Below, one piece after another: positions 1 through 9,218 of a stretch of 64,000 nt of DNA (its first letter is position 1; each line of letters opens with the position of its first letter). The notes beneath the pieces are model-generated. The model was not told the DNA's origin. It made no database searches and was given only the letters and a program-made list of their open reading frames with translations. Position numbers and translations under genes: made by a program. The stretch is from Burkholderiaceae bacterium (GTDB lineage: Bacteria > Pseudomonadota > Gammaproteobacteria > Burkholderiales > Burkholderiaceae_C), in the NCBI GenBank assembly GCA_913776825.1, contig CAJYPV010000022.1, forward strand, positions 248,001 to 312,000. The letters are read 5' to 3'.

Positions 1-22
1 CGCGCAGTTCCTCGCTGCGCGC

Positions 23-1900
23 GTGGCGCAGGCCAACGGCGATCTGCGTCAGGCGGAAAGCCTCTTCGCCAAGGTGCTGCAGAGCTCGCCGGAATCGACC
101 CAGGCGCGGTTGGCGCTGGCGCAGGCCCAACTGCGCGCCGGTGATGCCGACCAGGCCATGAGCACCTTGCAGCCCGCGCTGGAGTCCAAGGACGGCGTCT
201 CGCCCGAGGCCTTGTCGCTGGCCGCGGAGATCCGTCTCAAGCAAGGCCGTGGCGATGATTCCGAAGCCTTCCTGGCCCGCGCCGCCGAAGCCAATCCGAA
301 GGATGTGCGCAGCCGTGTGGGGCTGGCGCTGGGACAGGTGAAGAAGGGCCAGGAAGCCCAGGGTCTGGCCGCGCTGCGCCAGCTCTCGGCCGAGGACAAG
401 GGCGTGGCCGCCGACCTCGCGCTGATCAGCGTGCTGATGCGCAAGAAGGATTGGGACGCCACCGCCAAGGCCATCGACACGCTCGACGGCAAGCAGCCGA
501 AGAGCGCCATGGCGCCGGAGCTGCGCGGCCGGGTGGCGCTCGCGCGTGGCGATCGTGCCGCTGCGCGCGGTCAGTTCGAAGAGGCGCTCAAGCGCGAGCC
601 GACCGCGCTGGCCGCGGCCAACAACCTCGCCGCGATGGATGTCCAGGACAAGAAGCCGGAAGACGCCGCCAAGCGCTACGACATCGTGCTGAAGGCCGAT
701 CCGAAGAACCTGCGCGCCCATCTCGCGCAGATCGGGCTGCGGCTCAACCACAAGCTCGCCACGCGCGACGAGTCCGTGCAGCGCCTGACGGAGCTGACCC
801 GCGCGAATCCGGAAGCGCCCGCGCCGCGCCTGGCGCTGATCGCCTTGCTGATGGAGAAGCAGGATCTGAAGCAGGCGCTCAGCGTCGCGCAGGATGGCGT
901 GACCCGCAGCCCGGATTCGGCGGAGCTGCTGGATGTGCTGGGCCAGGTGCAACTGGCCAGTGGCGATCGCCAGCAGGCGATGGCGTCCTTCAACAAGATC
1001 GCGACCCAGCAGCCGCGCTCGCCGCTGGGACCGCTGCGTCTGGCGGATCTGCACATCCAGGGCGGCGATCGGGATCAAGCCGCCGCGGCGCTCAAGCGCG
1101 CGCAGGCGATTGCCCCGGGGGATGCCGAACTTGCCGAAAAGGTCGCCACCAAGGCGCTGCAAATCCAGCGCCCGGAACTGGCCCTCACCGCCGCCAAGGG
1201 ACTGCAGACCGCGCGACCCAGCTTCGGTCTGGGATGGAAGCTGGAAGGCGACGTGGCGCGCGCCCGCAAGGACTGGCCGGCGGCGCTGGCCGCGTATCGC
1301 AAGGCCGAGCAGTTGTCGCAGGCGGCCGGTGCGACGGTGCCGGCCACCGACCTGGCCATCGCGATGCACAGCGTGCTGGTGGAGTCCGGCAAGATCGATG
1401 AAGCGAATCGTTATGCCAGCGCCTGGACGAGCAAGTTCCGCCAGGACACGCTGTTCCGCTATCACCTGGGCGATGTGGCGCTGACCAAGAACCAGTATGC
1501 GCAGGCCGAGCAGCACTACCAGAGCGTGCTGACCGACTCGCCGGACAACGCCGCCGCCGTCAACAACATCGCCTGGCTCAAGCTGCGTGCGGGCAAGACC
1601 GACGAAGCGCTGACGCTGGCCGAGCGCGCCAATCAGCTGCGGCCGCAGGTGCCGGCGTATCTGGACACGCTGGCCGAAGTGCTGGCGGCCAAGGGCCAGA
1701 CCGATCGTGCGATCAGCGTGCAACAGGACGCGGTGAAGCAGGCACCCGGTGTGCCAGCGTATCGACTGCGACTGGCCCAGTTGTTGGTGTCCAGTGGCAA
1801 GAAGACCGAGGCCAAGGCGGAACTTCAACGCCTGGCTGATCTGGGACCGAAGTTCGAGCAACAAGCCGAGGTGCAGAAACTGCAGGCCGCCATCCGCTGA
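23..1900 (+). CDS. TPR-repeat protein, PEP-CTERM system PrsT-like (5' end probably truncated by window edge)
   Basis: 625-aa ORF with many tandem TPR-like units (e.g. AEQHYQSVLTDSPDNAAAVNNIAWLKLRAGKTDEAL); ORF begins at window edge so true start uncertain. Confidence 0.8.
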   Translation: MAQANGDLRQAESLFAKVLQSSPESTQARLALAQAQLRAGDADQAMSTLQPALESKDGVSPEALSLAAEIRLKQGRGDDSEAFLARAAEANPKDVRSRVGLALGQVKKGQEAQGLAALRQLSAEDKGVAADLALISVLMRKKDWDATAKAIDTLDGKQPKSAMAPELRGRVALARGDRAAARGQFEEALKREPTALAAANNLAAMDVQDKKPEDAAKRYDIVLKADPKNLRAHLAQIGLRLNHKLATRDESVQRLTELTRANPEAPAPRLALIALLMEKQDLKQALSVAQDGVTRSPDSAELLDVLGQVQLASGDRQQAMASFNKIATQQPRSPLGPLRLADLHIQGGDRDQAAAALKRAQAIAPGDAELAEKVATKALQIQRPELALTAAKGLQTARPSFGLGWKLEGDVARARKDWPAALAAYRKAEQLSQAAGATVPATDLAIAMHSVLVESGKIDEANRYASAWTSKFRQDTLFRYHLGDVALTKNQYAQAEQHYQSVLTDSPDNAAAVNNIAWLKLRAGKTDEALTLAERANQLRPQVPAYLDTLAEVLAAKGQTDRAISVQQDAVKQAPGVPAYRLRLAQLLVSSGKKTEAKAELQRLADLGPKFEQQAEVQKLQAAIR

Positions 1901-1946
1901 CACGGATCCGCGTTCCGCGGTCGACCGCACCCCAAGGGAGACGGTC

Positions 1947-3248
1947 ATGAGCCAAATTCGTCGATCCAGCCTTCGCAAGCGATTGCACCAGGGCCTGCGC
2001 CTGATGTTCTCGCGCCTGCCGCGCCCGTGGCGGTTTGCCGTGTATCGGCGCATGGCCGATTGCGATCCGGCCCCGAGTGATCGGTTGGAACTCAAGGTCG
2101 CGGAAACGCAGGAAGAGCTGGACGCCTGCTTCCGCATCCTGCACGACGCCTATGTCGGCAGCGGCTTCATGAAGCCGGACCCGAGCGGCCTGCGGGTGAC
2201 GATCTACCACTCGCTGCCCACCACCACCACGCTCTGCGCGAAGTACGACGGCGTGGTGGTCGGCACGATCTCGATGGTGCGCGAGGGCGTCTTCGGCTTC
2301 CCGCTGCAGTCGGTCTTCGATCTGGAAGGCGTGCGGGCCAAGGGCGGCAAGATTGCGGAGATCTCGGCGCTGGCGGTGGCCCCCGCGTTCCGCAAGACGG
2401 GCGGGGCGATCCTGTTCCCGCTGATGAAGTTCATGCACCAGTACTGCACCGAGTACTTCGATACCCGGCATCTGGTCATCGCGGTCAATCCCGACAAGAT
2501 CGAGCTCTACGAAGCGCTGCTGTTCTTCCATCGCCTGCGGGAGCAGACGGTCGCCAATTACGACTTCGCCAATGGCGCGCCGGCGGTCGGCGCGACGCTG
2601 GATCTGCATGAGGCCGAGCAGCTCTTCGCCCGCGGCTATCGCGGGCGCCCGGCCCACAAGAACCTCCACACCTACTTCTTCCATCACCGCCTGCCCAACA
2701 TCCGGCTGCCGGAGCGTCGCTATCACACGACCAATGATCCGGTCATGACGCCGGCCTTGCTCGATCACTTCTTCAACCAGGTGGTGCCGGTGTTCTCGCA
2801 CCTAGGCGATCGGCAGAAGGCGCTGCTGTGGTCGGTCTACCAGCAGGTGGAATACCGCCAGGTGCTGCCGATGCTCACCGGCGGCCAGGACCTGGGCCGG
2901 GCGCTGCGGCAGTACCCGCGTTATTCCATCCGTTGCCCCGGCACCATCGATCTGCCCGCGACGGAGGAGGGCAGCGCGGTGGGGCAGGTGGTGCTGGATG
3001 TGATCGAAGTGTCGGCGCAGGGTTTCCAGGCCGAATGCAAATCACCCTTGCCCTTGCAGATCGATGGCCAGGTCGAGATCCAGCTGGGCCACAGCGAGAC
3101 CTCGCATCTCACCGCGCGGGCGGTGCGGCAGCGGGTCACCGATGAAGGCGTGTTCTACGGCTTCCGCATCGATGAGCCGGATCGCAATTGGCGCAACTTT
3201 GTCTCCGCGCTGGAGATGGGGCAGACGGCCCGCGACCTCGCGGCATGA
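1947..3248 (+). CDS. N-acyl amino acid synthase FeeM-like / GNAT acyltransferase with C-terminal PilZ-like domain
   Basis: ATG at 1947 (MSQIRRSSLRKRL) after GGGAG; N-terminal acyltransferase-like region (ISALAVAPAFRKTGGAILFPLMKFM), C-terminal RYSIR...EVSAQG resembling PilZ RxxxR...[DN]xSxxG. Confidence 0.7.
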   Translation: MSQIRRSSLRKRLHQGLRLMFSRLPRPWRFAVYRRMADCDPAPSDRLELKVAETQEELDACFRILHDAYVGSGFMKPDPSGLRVTIYHSLPTTTTLCAKYDGVVVGTISMVREGVFGFPLQSVFDLEGVRAKGGKIAEISALAVAPAFRKTGGAILFPLMKFMHQYCTEYFDTRHLVIAVNPDKIELYEALLFFHRLREQTVANYDFANGAPAVGATLDLHEAEQLFARGYRGRPAHKNLHTYFFHHRLPNIRLPERRYHTTNDPVMTPALLDHFFNQVVPVFSHLGDRQKALLWSVYQQVEYRQVLPMLTGGQDLGRALRQYPRYSIRCPGTIDLPATEEGSAVGQVVLDVIEVSAQGFQAECKSPLPLQIDGQVEIQLGHSETSHLTARAVRQRVTDEGVFYGFRIDEPDRNWRNFVSALEMGQTARDLAA

Positions 3249-3287
3249 GGCGCCGCGATCGGGCATCAACACGGAACGAGATGATCC

Positions 3288-4160
3288 ATGAATGAGTTGA
3301 GCGAGAAGGCCGCAGGCCGCTTGAACGTCGGCCGCGTGGCGAATGTCGTGAAGGATGAGGCGCAGCACGCCGCCCTGCCGCGCCGTCATGTGCTGGCGTT
3401 GGGCGCCGCCGCGATGCTGCCGATGGGCCTGCGGGCCCAGGAGATGACCAACACCTTGCCCGACCTGATCGACAAGAGCCGGCAGGCGGTGGTGGCGGTT
3501 GGCACCTACAGCGCGACGGACAGTCCGCGTTTCGGCTTTCGCGGCACTGGTTTCGTGGTCGGGGATGGCAAGTTGATCGTCACCTGCTCGCATGTGATTC
3601 CGAATCCGCTGGAGAAGGAGCTGGCGATCCAGGTGCCGGCGAGCGGCAATGCGTCGGGCGCGCCGCAGTTGCGGCCGGTCAAGCTGCGGCGTCGCGATGC
3701 GCTGCATGACCTCGCGGTGCTGGAGCTGGTCGACGACAAGCCGTTGGTGGTGACCTTGCCGCTCGCGCCGCTGGATGAGGGCGTGCCGGTGGTGCGCGAG
3801 GGCAGTGCGGTGGCGTTGATGGGCTATCCGCTGGGCACGGCGCTGGGCGTGTCGCTGGCCACGCATCGCGGCACGGTGGCGGCGATCACCAAAGCTGCGA
3901 TGCCGGCGCCGACCTCCGGCAATCTGTCCGAGCGCGCGATCCGCCAGTTGCGCGAAGGTCAGCTCGAATTCCTGCAACTGGACATGACGGCCTATCCCGG
4001 CAACAGCGGCGGCCCGCTGATGGAGATCCGCACCGGCAAGGTGGTGGGCATCGTCAACATGGTCGCGCTCAAGGGCACGCGGGAGTCGGCACTCAGCACG
4101 CCCAGCGGGATCAGTTATGCGGTGCCGGTGAAGTATCTGGTGCCGTTGCTGGCGCCTTGA
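3288..4160 (+). CDS. trypsin-like (S1-type) serine protease, probably exported
   Basis: Catalytic-triad-like motifs: CSHVIPNP (His), HDLAVLEL (Asp), YPGNSGGPL (Ser); N-terminal RRHVLALGAAAMLPMGLRAQ signal-like segment. Confidence 0.75.
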   Translation: MNELSEKAAGRLNVGRVANVVKDEAQHAALPRRHVLALGAAAMLPMGLRAQEMTNTLPDLIDKSRQAVVAVGTYSATDSPRFGFRGTGFVVGDGKLIVTCSHVIPNPLEKELAIQVPASGNASGAPQLRPVKLRRRDALHDLAVLELVDDKPLVVTLPLAPLDEGVPVVREGSAVALMGYPLGTALGVSLATHRGTVAAITKAAMPAPTSGNLSERAIRQLREGQLEFLQLDMTAYPGNSGGPLMEIRTGKVVGIVNMVALKGTRESALSTPSGISYAVPVKYLVPLLAP

Positions 4161-4193
4161 GTCGAATTCTCCAGCACGACAACTAGGGAAGCG

Positions 4194-5702
4194 TCACGGC
4201 TTGATGATGGCAGGCGATCCCGGCTCAGGCTGGGCAAAGTTGCGAACAACCTTGTCGAGCAGGCTGAAGAGAATCTCGATCCCGTAGCCGAATACGAACG
4301 GTATAAACAGTGGCGACAGGCTCTTCAAGCTGGGGTCGCTGGTGGGAAGAAGCAGGCTTCCGAATACACCCGCGATCGCGCCTAGACATATGCGCACGAT
4401 GCTCACGCTGGCAGACGTGGGGATGTAGGTGTGCTCGCGCAATTGTTGACTCAGCGTGCGGAGAATGAAGGTCAGCGCCCCCAATAGTCCCATCACCATG
4501 GAGATGATGTAGGTGCCGATGTTGGCGATGATGATGCGGACCTCCGCGGCGATGCTTCGGAAGCGGTCCGCATCCATCGCAGCCAGCTCTCGCTCCAGAC
4601 TGGCCAATTCGAAGCGTATGCGGCTTGGATGCGTTCGTCTGAATTCCCCTCCCAGCGAACTGGCGGTCGCGTAAGACGCGAGGTTGGCCGCCGGATCATC
4701 CGCAGGCGGTTCTCGCTCGGCCTGCTTGAGGTCGGCTTTCAGGCGTGCAATGTCCTCCTTGAGTGCGGTAGTCTCGCGTTCCGTCGCAGCCTTGGGGTTA
4801 TCGACGGGACACAGGTAACGCAGGTAGGAGGTGCCACAGATGTCCATGGCGCGTTCATGCCACTTGGTCAACAGGCGTTCCAGGGGGGCATTCCGTTCGT
4901 TGAGCTTCCGGACTTCGCCGTCGAGTTCCTGCTGCACGATGTCACGTTCAGAGATGTCGGCGCGGATCAGACCTGCCTCGGCCTTCAAAGCCGCGACACG
5001 CGCTGGATCTAACTGGGAGGCAGGGGAGGCTTTGTCTGTCTTGATGAAGCCCGGCGGAAATGGAACGCAGTTGAAGACCGCGCACGACTGAACACCGAGC
5101 TGTTCCCGCATGGCATTGAGTTTTCCTCGGGCGCGTTGCAGGTTGCTGTTGTTGAGAGCGATACGCTCCTGCAGGGGGCGCCGCTGGGCTTCCAGCGCGT
5201 CGGCGCGCTCGACGAGTTCTTTTCCGGCGACCCAGAATCCTTGTACGGCCAGACAGACAAGGAAGACCAACACGGCGAGCGCGGCCGTGATGGCTGTGGG
5301 CGTGAAGAGCGATCCCGGGAAGCGCGAAGCGTTGATTGCGGATGAGGCACGAATGGACAGCGCGCTCAAGGGGGCCATGTCTGCTGCGATGCTGTCGTAG
5401 GCCATCCAGAAGGCTGCGAGTTCCTCTGCGGCGGGCCGAGAGGCGGCCATCATGTGGCGTTGAAGTGCAGCGCTGGCCACCGTCAGCGCAACCACTTTCT
5501 CCTTGGAGAGCGACTTCCGGCTCTGGGCGGCGAATGCGATCAGCAGCTCGGCATCCTTGACCGCCCACTCGTGCGGTCGCTCGAGGTCGACAGGCAAGTG
5601 CGCACGGTCTGGATTCGGTGCGATGTGGCGTCTTACTCTGGCGGCAAGCTGCCGGATGGCACGTAGGGCATGGTCGAAGCTGGACATGGCAATGCCTCGC
5701 AA
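4194..5702 (-). CDS. hypothetical membrane protein with coiled-coil region
   Basis: 502-aa ORF; TM segments (AALAVLVFLVCLAVQGFWVAG; IIIANIGTYIISMVMGLLGALTFIL; IAGVFGSLLLP) and long charged helical stretch. Confidence 0.65.
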   Translation of the reverse strand: MRGIAMSSFDHALRAIRQLAARVRRHIAPNPDRAHLPVDLERPHEWAVKDAELLIAFAAQSRKSLSKEKVVALTVASAALQRHMMAASRPAAEELAAFWMAYDSIAADMAPLSALSIRASSAINASRFPGSLFTPTAITAALAVLVFLVCLAVQGFWVAGKELVERADALEAQRRPLQERIALNNSNLQRARGKLNAMREQLGVQSCAVFNCVPFPPGFIKTDKASPASQLDPARVAALKAEAGLIRADISERDIVQQELDGEVRKLNERNAPLERLLTKWHERAMDICGTSYLRYLCPVDNPKAATERETTALKEDIARLKADLKQAEREPPADDPAANLASYATASSLGGEFRRTHPSRIRFELASLERELAAMDADRFRSIAAEVRIIIANIGTYIISMVMGLLGALTFILRTLSQQLREHTYIPTSASVSIVRICLGAIAGVFGSLLLPTSDPSLKSLSPLFIPFVFGYGIEILFSLLDKVVRNFAQPEPGSPAIIKP

Positions 5703-5800
5703 ATCACAGCATCACCCTAACGTGCAAAGTCCTTGAATGCCTCCTTCGATTTGATGACAGGCTTCGTTCGTCTAGGTGGGCGCTGCGCGCCCGAGAACCG

Positions 5801-7384
5801 TCAACCGTGCGCCAGCCCCACGCTGTCCCGCACCTTGAATCGCGCGATCGTCTCGGACAGGCTTTGCGCTTGTTGACGCAGGCTTTCCGCCGCCGCAGCG
5901 CTTTGCTCGACCAGCGCGGCGTTCTGCTGAGTGCCTTGGTCGATCGACGCCACCGCCGCATTCACCTGCACGATGCCGGTGGTCTGCTGCTCGGTGGACG
6001 CATTGATCTCGCCCATCAGGTCGGTCACATGACGGACCTGCGTCATGATGGCGTCCATCGTGCGGCCTGCCTCCTGCACCAGTTCTCCGCCGGCGTCGAC
6101 CTTGGTGACGCTGTCGGTGATGAGGGACTTGATCTCGCGCGCCGCCGTCGCGGACCGTTGAGCAAGCGCCCGCACTTCACCGGCCACGACCGCGAAGCCA
6201 CGGCCTTGTTCGCCGGCGCGGGCCGCTTCCACGGCAGCATTCAGCGCCAGGATGTTGGTCTGGAAGGCGATGCCATCGATGGTGCCGATGATGTCGTGGA
6301 TGCGGCGGCTGGAACCGTTGATCGCTTCCATCGTCGAGATCACGCGGTTCACCACATCACCACCCTGGCCGGCCACCTTGGCCGCCACCGAGGCCAGATC
6401 GGTCGCCTTGCGCGACGACTCGGCGTTGTGCTGCACCGTCTCGGTCATGTGCGCCATCGACGACGCGGTCTGCTGCAGCGCGCTGGCCTGAGTTTCGGTG
6501 CGGCTGGACAGATCCTGGTTGCCGATGGCGATTTCGCTGGAGGCCGTGGCGATGCCGTCGGCCGCCTGTCGGACGTTGTTGACCATGTTCGACAGATTCA
6601 GACTCATCGCCTTGAGCGCGGCCAGCAACTGGCTCATCTCGTCCTGACCGGTCACATCGATCTCAGCGCGAAGATCGCCTTCAGCGACGGCTTCCGCCAC
6701 CCGAATGGCCCGTTGCAGCGGATCATTGACCGACCGGCTGATCGCCCACCCGAGGAAGGCGGCCAGCACCGCAGCGACGGCGGCCGTGCCCAGCAGCGTC
6801 AGACGGTCCTGCTTGAACAGCTGGGCGGCCTCGGCGGTCTCCTCGTCGGAGCGCTGGTCTTCATAGCCGATGAAGTCTGATGTGGCGCTCAACAGGCTCG
6901 CCAGCAAGGGGCGACATTCATCATTCATTTTGAGGATGGCGTCGTCGCGTCGACCCTCCACGGCCATCGCAACGATGGCGAGGGCCACCGGGCCGTACTT
7001 GTCTTCCACGCTGTCGACGCGGGCGAGCAGTTCCCGATCCTTCGCGGTGGCGCCCTGACCGCTGTCCAGGTTCTTCTTCAGCTGGGCCAGCGCGTCCTTG
7101 ACCTTTTGATGGGCCTTCTTCACGGCCTCGAGTTCCACGTTCTTGTCCTCGGGCTTGGTCACCAGCACCAGGTTGCGGGCGGCGATGGCACGGGACTTGG
7201 CCGCGGTTTCCAATTCGCTCACGAGCCGCTCTCGCTGGGCGACGCCGTCCAGATAAATCTGGAAGCGCTGGTTGGCGTGACCGAGCCAATACAGCGCCGC
7301 GCCCGACACGAGGGCCACGATCACAGCCATCAGACCGAAGCCGAGCCAGAGCTTGGTTTTGACCTTGAGCGACGAGAGCTTCAT
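5801..7384 (-). CDS. methyl-accepting chemotaxis protein
   Basis: Start chosen at MKLSSLKVKTKLWLGFGLMAVIVALVSG; HAMP region and signalling hairpin IDGIAFQTNILALNAAVEAARAGEQGRGFAVVAGEVRALAQRSA. Confidence 0.95.
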   Translation of the reverse strand: MKLSSLKVKTKLWLGFGLMAVIVALVSGAALYWLGHANQRFQIYLDGVAQRERLVSELETAAKSRAIAARNLVLVTKPEDKNVELEAVKKAHQKVKDALAQLKKNLDSGQGATAKDRELLARVDSVEDKYGPVALAIVAMAVEGRRDDAILKMNDECRPLLASLLSATSDFIGYEDQRSDEETAEAAQLFKQDRLTLLGTAAVAAVLAAFLGWAISRSVNDPLQRAIRVAEAVAEGDLRAEIDVTGQDEMSQLLAALKAMSLNLSNMVNNVRQAADGIATASSEIAIGNQDLSSRTETQASALQQTASSMAHMTETVQHNAESSRKATDLASVAAKVAGQGGDVVNRVISTMEAINGSSRRIHDIIGTIDGIAFQTNILALNAAVEAARAGEQGRGFAVVAGEVRALAQRSATAAREIKSLITDSVTKVDAGGELVQEAGRTMDAIMTQVRHVTDLMGEINASTEQQTTGIVQVNAAVASIDQGTQQNAALVEQSAAAAESLRQQAQSLSETIARFKVRDSVGLAHG

Positions 7385-7787
7385 GCGATTCCCCTGCGAG
7401 GTGTTCATGGATGACAGCGCATCCTGCAGCCACGGTTCGTCCGTCGACCTGGTTCGATCTTCGTTACTGACGACCTGAAATTCAATGCCCGTCATTCCCA
7501 GGCGCCTGTGCGGCGTGGCTGAACGCACTGTCAGGCATTGCCTGACACGCCCGAGTTGCCAATAGGCGACAGCGCCGGAATCGGCGCGCTTCGCTTCGGG
7601 CCTGCGCCTGCGTGCGGGGATTCCCGTGGTTGTGAGGTCCCGGCGGTCTCTCTAGAGTGAGACGGGCTGGTGCCGTGGGTCTGGGCTTCGTCCTTGGCCT
7701 CGGTTTCGGCTTCGGTTTCGGTGTATCGCTCGGTCAGCACAGCCGTTCAAAGCGGCGTCAGTCGGGCACCATCGGCGGGAGGAGGAT

Positions 7788-8414
7788 TTGATTCGGTGTC
7801 GAACCTGGTCTCACCTGGGTCTGTGGCTCGCGGCGCTGGCGCGCAGCGCGATGGCGTGCGATGCCGATGGCATTGGCGATTCGGGTGTTCTCATCGCCGG
7901 CGAAGCGCCGGTCTCTCCGGTCGCCGACAAATCCTTGACCGATCCCGCGCCGCAGCCATCGACGGTCAACGAGTCCCGCTCTGCCTGGGGCGTGCATCTG
8001 GCCAGCTATCACAGTGGTCCGGAGGAACGCATCACCACGCTCTATATCGATCAGGATGGCCGTGTGGTGGATCAGCGCACGCGCACGCGACGATTCAATG
8101 GCGCCAACCCGGGGCTGTATTACCGCTTCGAGCGGCAGACGCAGGTGGGGCTCTACTACAACAGCGTGCGGCGGTGGACCGTCTATGGCGGCTACCTGGC
8201 CACGACGCCGCGTTGGCCGTCGCTCGGCTTGTTCCTGGGCGCGGCCAGTGGCTATACGTTCCGTCACCGCTCACGGGCGATCGTCCCGATCGTGGCGCCC
8301 AATCTGCGACTCCCGTTGGGAGAGGGCTATCAAGCGAATCTCAGCTGGTACCCCGATGCCGGCCGCGATGCGGTTCAGGCGATTCATCTGTCGGTGGAGC
8401 GGCGGTTCCGGTGA
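7788..8414 (+). CDS. hypothetical protein, possible outer-membrane beta-barrel
   Basis: 208-aa ORF with N-terminal hydrophobic segment and alternating aromatic/hydrophobic strands (VGLYYNSVRRWTVYGGYLATTPRWPSLGLFLGAASGY). Confidence 0.5.
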   Translation: MIRCRTWSHLGLWLAALARSAMACDADGIGDSGVLIAGEAPVSPVADKSLTDPAPQPSTVNESRSAWGVHLASYHSGPEERITTLYIDQDGRVVDQRTRTRRFNGANPGLYYRFERQTQVGLYYNSVRRWTVYGGYLATTPRWPSLGLFLGAASGYTFRHRSRAIVPIVAPNLRLPLGEGYQANLSWYPDAGRDAVQAIHLSVERRFR

Positions 8415-8490
8415 GCGCTTGGGGTTGGGGAACGGGTGAGCGTCCGTCGACTATCAAGACTTACTGATAACGAAACAGCAGGGTCTACCA

Positions 8491-9156
8491 GTGAACACAT
8501 CGAAGCCAACGACGAAGGGCCGCCAAGTTCCACCTCCGGTGCGAGCGATTGAGCCGAAACTTGCAGAGGTGGAGTACACCTTCAAGCATTTCGAGGAGCA
8601 GCTTCAGAAGGCGCGAACCGGTGACGTGTCCGCCATAGTGAATCTGAACGCCGCTCTTCGTATGTGCGACGAGAGGCCTGAGGAAGAAGGTCGCTACCGG
8701 GCGCCTGAATGTGGCTTGCTACCCGTGAAAGGCCTGAAGGCGCGCTTGACCTTGCTGGATGAGTTCGCGCGAGGTGAGAATGCTTCGCCACAGGTCAAGG
8801 CAATGCTCGCAGGGCAACTGCTTTCAAACGCAGAAAAGGTGCCAGACTTGCTCGCGGGCAAGAACATATTCACTGACGACCAACTACGTCGCCATGTGGA
8901 AGCGCTGGCCACCTCCGCTTTGGAGGCAGGGAGCCGCGAAGCGGCGTTGCTGCTGCTTGGGATCCATCGCTATGGCAGAGCCGGGCCGCGCGACCTCTCC
9001 AAGGCCTATGGCTATGCGTTAGTCGCGGCTGAGCTGAATGCGCCGATGGAGGCAGACACGCTTGATTTGCTCAGGAAGTTGCTCAGTCCGTACGAGCTCG
9101 ATCAGGCAGAAGCACTGCGCGACTCGTTCTTTCGAAGCCAGTCAGACAGCGGTTGA
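8491..9156 (+). CDS. hypothetical protein (Sel1-like helical C-terminal portion)
   Basis: 221-aa ORF; ALLLLGIHRYGRAGPRDLSKAYGYALVAAELNAP resembles a Sel1-type helical repeat. Confidence 0.5.
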   Translation: MNTSKPTTKGRQVPPPVRAIEPKLAEVEYTFKHFEEQLQKARTGDVSAIVNLNAALRMCDERPEEEGRYRAPECGLLPVKGLKARLTLLDEFARGENASPQVKAMLAGQLLSNAEKVPDLLAGKNIFTDDQLRRHVEALATSALEAGSREAALLLLGIHRYGRAGPRDLSKAYGYALVAAELNAPMEADTLDLLRKLLSPYELDQAEALRDSFFRSQSDSG

Positions 9157-9218
9157 TCGAGAGGGCCTCCGCAAGGAGGCCTTCCGCTTTCTGGCACCCC
9201 TCGCGGCTCCCACGCCCC

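Noticed and set aside
5618-6880. 420-aa plus-strand ORF
   Set aside because: Antisense to the methyl-accepting chemotaxis protein gene.
7681-7735. Hexanucleotide-like TCGGTT/TCGGCT run and minus-strand ORF 7531-7740 (ETEAETEAKDEA)
   Set aside because: Only a few imperfect units; the short ORF lacks supporting RBS or homology evidence.
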